DNA of 23,628 bases from JBKPFU01 sp046728975 (GTDB taxonomy: Bacteria; Actinomycetota; Thermoleophilia; Gaiellales; Gaiellaceae): contig JBKPFU010000009.1 in NCBI GenBank assembly GCA_046728975.1, positions 1 through 23,628 of the forward strand, given 5' to 3'. Positions within the stretch are counted from its first letter, which is position 1; each line of letters opens with the position of its first letter. Position numbers and translations under genes: made by a program. Below, in pieces: positions 20,553 through 23,628 of this stretch. The notes under the pieces are model-generated. The model did not search any database and was not told the origin of the DNA. It saw nothing but the letters and a program-made list of their open reading frames with translations.

Positions 20553-22250
20553 GCCCGAGAAGGACTGGGGCGGGTTGGGCTGGGCGTAGACCGCAGGGTT
20601 CGACGGCATCCCGACCGGAACGGTCGTGATCGTCGGGAAGGCGTTGGTGGCCAGGTTGTTGCTGAGCACGATCTGGCTCCCGACGATCGGCCCGTCGATC
20701 GTCACGTTGTTCCCGAGCTCGATCGCGTTCGTCCCGAACAGGGCTCCCTGGAACGCCCAGTTGTTGTTGACCTGGACGCTGTCGCCGGGGTTGACCTGGC
20801 CGCCGTTGCCGTTCGCGACGATCGTCAACATCTCGCTGTTCGGGTTCCAGGAGGCAAAGTCGCAGGTCGAGCCCGAGACGCCGCCACAGAGCGAAGCGTT
20901 CAGGAGGAACGTCCCGGAGAGGTACAACGTGCCTTGACCGTTGTAGGTGTCGAGGGCGCTGTTCGCGATCTTGGCGCTGCCGTCGATGAAGACGGTGCCC
21001 TTGATCGTGAGCGACTTCGTCGTCGCGTTCCACGAGAGCTCACCACTCGGCGGTGTGTCCCAGAGCACGCTCGCGCCGTTCGCGTGATTGACCGCGGTCG
21101 TGCTGTTGACGCCGCGCGTCACCGTCCAGGTGGTCGTCCCGAAGCCGCCGGTGACGTTCATCAGCTCGTCGTCGATGCGGATCCGGAACGTGCTCGTCGG
21201 GAAGCCGCTCGCTGACGCAACCGTGACCGTCGTCTGGCTCGCGCTCATCGCCCCGGAGATCGTCGACTGTGCGCCGGCACCGACGCGGCAGATGTATGAG
21301 CTGGAGGGGGTGAGGTCGACGACGCTCGAGAGGCTGTTGTCGCGGCTCGGATAGTTGTTGTCGAAGGTGGGGACCGGCCCGCTCGAGGTCGTGCAAGATT
21401 GCGAGGGCCCCGGGATCGCGTTCTCGTACCAGGTGGCGAAGTCGGCGGTCGGAGCGGGGACGACAGGCGCGGTGTGGTTCACGCCGATCGTGGTGCCGTC
21501 GGAGAGCTTGCTGTAGATGTGGCGCGCATCCTGGTCTCCGGAGCAGACGCCCCAGGATCCGGTTCCGTAGCGGCAGTTTCCGCCCACATACGTCTCGACA
21601 CGGGTGCTCATGCTGGTGTTCGCGCCCACGGCGGCGTTGTTGGAGACGTCGAGATCGCCGCGCACGATCACCACCGACTGGGTGAGGATCACGTTCGGGC
21701 TGAGACAGAGGTTGCCGGCGACGTACATCCGCGAGGAGCCGGTGATGTTGTTGTTCAGAGTCTGGTCGCAGGTGCTGCCCGTGTGGCCGGCATAGAGGTA
21801 GTTCCAGACGGGGTTGTTGAGCGGCTGCGTCAGCGTCGGGACGACGGTGACCTTCGCAGTCAGCGTCTTCACCACGTTGCCGGCCTTCGGCCCGGTGGGA
21901 TTGCGCGTCGTGCCCGTCGAGGTCACCGTCCAGATCGCATTGGCCCGATCGAGCGTGCCCGACCAGGTGGTGCTGCCGTTCTCGTACGTCTTCGTCGTCG
22001 ACGGCAGCAAGTCCGGGTCGAGCGCGTTGTTCGTCGGCTTGTTGAGGATCGCCATCGCGTCGTTCATGCCGGCCTCGGCAAGGTCGAACGCAGACAGGCG
22101 CGAGCGGCTGTAGTGGGTCGTGCGCGAGTTGGCGGTCGTGTAGTCGATCACCGTGATGAAGGTGATCCCGAGGACCGTCATGATGCCGAGCGCCATCACC
22201 AGCGCGACGGCGCGCTCTTGGACCAGCAGGTTTTTCAGCCGCGTTCGCAT
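20550..22250 (-). CDS. PilX-like minor pilin or pilus-tip protein with an inserted phage-tail-type domain
   Basis: This is a 566-residue protein. The first 65 residues (QERAVALVMALGIMTVLGITFITVIDYTT, then RSRLSAFDLAEAGMNDAMAIL) match the PilX N-terminal helix region. However, the Gly normally at the prepilin cleavage site is Arg and there is no Glu5, so cleavage is doubtful. The rest is rich in Asn, Ser, Thr and Gly with repeating valine-turn patterns (VAGNLCLSPNV, VVIVRGDLDVSNNAAVG, ELGNNVTIDGPIVGSQIVLSNN) suggestive of a beta-helix. Residues about 329-395 (TISGAMSASQTTVTV, FRIRIDDELMNVTGG, TWTVTRGVNSTTAVNHANGA) match a domain known from phage tail proteins. It starts 4 nt after the PilW-like gene. 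It is likely a surface-exposed tip or adhesive subunit. Confidence 0.8.
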   Translation of the reverse strand: MRTRLKNLLVQERAVALVMALGIMTVLGITFITVIDYTTANSRTTHYSRSRLSAFDLAEAGMNDAMAILNKPTNNALDPDLLPSTTKTYENGSTTWSGTLDRANAIWTVTSTGTTRNPTGPKAGNVVKTLTAKVTVVPTLTQPLNNPVWNYLYAGHTGSTCDQTLNNNITGSSRMYVAGNLCLSPNVILTQSVVIVRGDLDVSNNAAVGANTSMSTRVETYVGGNCRYGTGSWGVCSGDQDARHIYSKLSDGTTIGVNHTAPVVPAPTADFATWYENAIPGPSQSCTTSSGPVPTFDNNYPSRDNSLSSVVDLTPSSSYICRVGAGAQSTISGAMSASQTTVTVASASGFPTSTFRIRIDDELMNVTGGFGTTTWTVTRGVNSTTAVNHANGASVLWDTPPSGELSWNATTKSLTIKGTVFIDGSAKIANSALDTYNGQGTLYLSGTFLLNASLCGGVSGSTCDFASWNPNSEMLTIVANGNGGQVNPGDSVQVNNNWAFQGALFGTNAIELGNNVTIDGPIVGSQIVLSNNLATNAFPTITTVPVGMPSNPAVYAQPNPPQSFSG

Positions 22251-22254
22251 AGGC

Positions 22255-22806
22255 CTACCTCGAGGTATTCCTCATGACGATTTCGTCCGTGAGCTCGTAG
22301 GCCTCAACACTCTTTTTGGGGTTGAGATTGACGCGGATGTCCACGGCCACCCTTCCGAGGCTGGTGTTCGCCACGGGGGCCGTGTAGTTGAAGGCGGTGT
22401 CGAGTGTCAGGTAGTCGGCCCATTTGGCGCCGCCGGTGCACGAGCTGCCGGCCACCCGGTAGAGGGCGTAGCGATTGGTCGACACGCTGCGCGTGCACCA
22501 GGTAACCGGGCCGCTGCCAGCCCTGCAGTACGTGGGGAGCGTCAGCGTGAACGCCGTCGTGGAGCCCGACGGGCTCGCGGCGCTTGCGCAGTGGATGTCG
22601 CGCCTGATCTTGTCGAGGACGACGCGCGCGGTCACCTGCGCCTGAAAACGGCGCTGCATCGAGATCTCGGCGTTCGAGGCCGAGACGAAGACCTCCATCA
22701 GCGCCCCCGTGACGACGCCGAGGATGATCAGCACCACGAGCATCTCCGTGAGCGTGTAGCCATGCTCACGGGCGAGTCGGCGCCCGAGCGCCCGCAGGCG
22801 CGTCAT
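22255..22806 (-). CDS. PilW-like minor prepilin
   Basis: This is a 183-residue prepilin. The leader MTRLRALGRRLAREHG ends in Gly and is followed by YTLTEMLVVLIILGVVTGALMEVF, with Glu at mature position 5. Next comes SASNAEISMQRRFQAQVTARVVLDKIRRDIHCAS, the PilW/PilV-like helix extension, then a beta-rich body with four Cys (CRAGSGPVTWC and others). It overlaps the upstream PASTA gene by 4 nt (ATGA) and precedes the PilX-like gene by 4 nt, so all three are one operon. It is presumably a minor pilin that primes assembly together with the PilV-like and PilX-like proteins. Confidence 0.87.
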   Translation of the reverse strand: MTRLRALGRRLAREHGYTLTEMLVVLIILGVVTGALMEVFVSASNAEISMQRRFQAQVTARVVLDKIRRDIHCASAASPSGSTTAFTLTLPTYCRAGSGPVTWCTRSVSTNRYALYRVAGSSCTGGAKWADYLTLDTAFNYTAPVANTSLGRVAVDIRVNLNPKKSVEAYELTDEIVMRNTSR

Positions 22807-23628
22807 CTCGACCTTCGCTCGACCGTCCTCAGCGCGGCGCGGGCGACGGCTTCACTCTTGTAGCCGAGGCCCCAAAGGGCTTGCACCTGTCGGTCGACGC
22901 CGATGAGCGTGTGCAGAGCGGCGGCGCCGTGCCACCAGCCGAACTTGGCGCCGGTGACGATCCAGGCGTGCTGGTAGACCCAGCGGCGGACGTTGCGATC
23001 GGTGGCGGCCGGCCTCGTCCGGATCCAGGCGCCGAGGCGATTCGCGCGCGCGGGAAGCGTGATCTCGTTGACAGGCTCCTTCGGAGCGCCTGCCACCGTG
23101 AATGCGGCAGGCCGCCCCTTCACCCGTGGCTGCGGCCACGGCTTCGCCTTCGGCTTCAGCCGCGGCTTGACCTTCGGCCTCAACCGCGGTCGGACGTTTG
23201 GCTTGACGACGGCGCGCTTCTTCGGCTTCGCCTTCGGCTTGGCCTTCGGGCCACTGGGGGACGCTGCGGGACTGTCGGCGAAGCGGATCTCGGTGCCCGC
23301 GTAGGGCGACTCGTCGGTGGCCTTGCCGTGCTCCGGGTAGGCGCCCCTCGAGAGCCGCAGCACGATCGTCGGCGCACCGGTATCGACGAGGCGGCTGCCG
23401 GCGGCGGGCGACTGCGAAGCCACGACGTTCGACGCGAAGCCGTGGACGCCGCCCGTCACGCGCCAGGCGAAGCCGGCGTCCTCGAGGATGCCCTTGGCGA
23501 AGACGTAGGCCTGGCGGTGCACGTCGGGAACGACGAGGACGGCCGGCGGGGTCGCCTTCGGCTTTTCGGGGGCAGCGGCCGTCAGCCGCTTCTCGGCAGC
23601 GAAGGTCAGCGTCCCCGTCGCGAGAACG
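22803..23628 (-). CDS. PASTA-domain protein in the pilus operon (5' end beyond window)
   Basis: The frame is open to the right edge, giving at least 274 residues. Its first visible residues (VLATGTLTFAAEKR) look like the end of a membrane helix. A PASTA domain follows (PPAVLVVPDVHRQAYVFAKGILEDAGFAWRV, then VVASQSPAAGSRLVDTGAPTIVLRLS). Next is a 60-residue Lys/Pro/Arg-rich repeat region (KPKAKPKAKPKKRAVVKP...) and a C-terminal domain rich in Trp and Arg (RRWVYQHAWIVTGAKFGWWHG) that I cannot assign. PASTA domains bind peptidoglycan, so this may anchor or guide the pilus through a monoderm wall. It is coupled to the PilW-like prepilin by ATGA. An internal GTG at 23522 is not the true start. Confidence 0.8.
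   Translation of the reverse strand, partial: VLATGTLTFAAEKRLTAAAPEKPKATPPAVLVVPDVHRQAYVFAKGILEDAGFAWRVTGGVHGFASNVVASQSPAAGSRLVDTGAPTIVLRLSRGAYPEHGKATDESPYAGTEIRFADSPAASPSGPKAKPKAKPKKRAVVKPNVRPRLRPKVKPRLKPKAKPWPQPRVKGRPAAFTVAGAPKEPVNEITLPARANRLGAWIRTRPAATDRNVRRWVYQHAWIVTGAKFGWWHGAAALHTLIGVDRQVQALWGLGYKSEAVARAALRTVERRSR

Overview
The window is high-GC DNA (roughly two-thirds G+C by eye) from an actinobacterium. The rpmG-secE-nusG block, the elongator tRNA-Met and the shape of the type IV pilus (T4P) genes suggest class Thermoleophilia (Gaiellales or Solirubrobacterales). That placement is an inference from gene content and style; no rRNA gene is present to settle it.

Layout. Positions 1-1073 (minus strand) carry tRNA-Met, rpmG (L33), secE and the start of nusG. 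Positions 1122-5879 (plus) are a tightly packed run: an ABC-2 exporter (ATPase and two permeases), a creatininase-family hydrolase, a polysaccharide deacetylase and pdxH, mostly joined by 4-nt overlaps but broken by one terminator-like hairpin. From 5890 to the right edge the window is dominated by a T4P locus: pilC (minus) with a divergent PilV-like prepilin; pilT-pilM-pilN-pilO-PilP-like (minus); two almost identical major pilins (plus); a membrane thioredoxin-fold-like protein plus an 85-aa unknown (plus); pilB (minus); pilD (minus); and a PASTA-protein / PilW-like / PilX-like operon (minus). Inserted among these are decayed mobile DNA (a tyrosine recombinase fragment and an IS110 fragment at 7.7-8.5 kb; a REP-type Y1 transposase remnant at 10.0-10.25 kb), an APC-family amino-acid transporter and a cyclophilin.

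Main discovery. The dispersed T4P transcription units share one promoter pattern: TCAAG, TTAAG, TAAAG or CTTGAG, exactly 15 nt, then GCCGAT(A/G). This is the signature of the FliA/SigD/WhiG (sigma-28) family, although no flagellar gene is in view. Seven promoters have both boxes at that exact spacing (one, pilD, with an imperfect -35) and an eighth has only the -10. They unite pilC, the PilV-like prepilin, pilT-M-N-O-P, the pilins, the thioredoxin-like/85-aa pair, pilB and pilD into one regulon, which implicates the two unknown genes in pilus biology. Several of these genes appear to be leaderless, with GTG or ATG starts at the predicted transcription start.

Second discovery. A structured element of about 70 nt occurs twice (695-761 and 4506-4576). 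It has two stems with compensatory base changes and two strictly conserved internal strands. This looks like an undescribed structured RNA or a palindromic mobile repeat.
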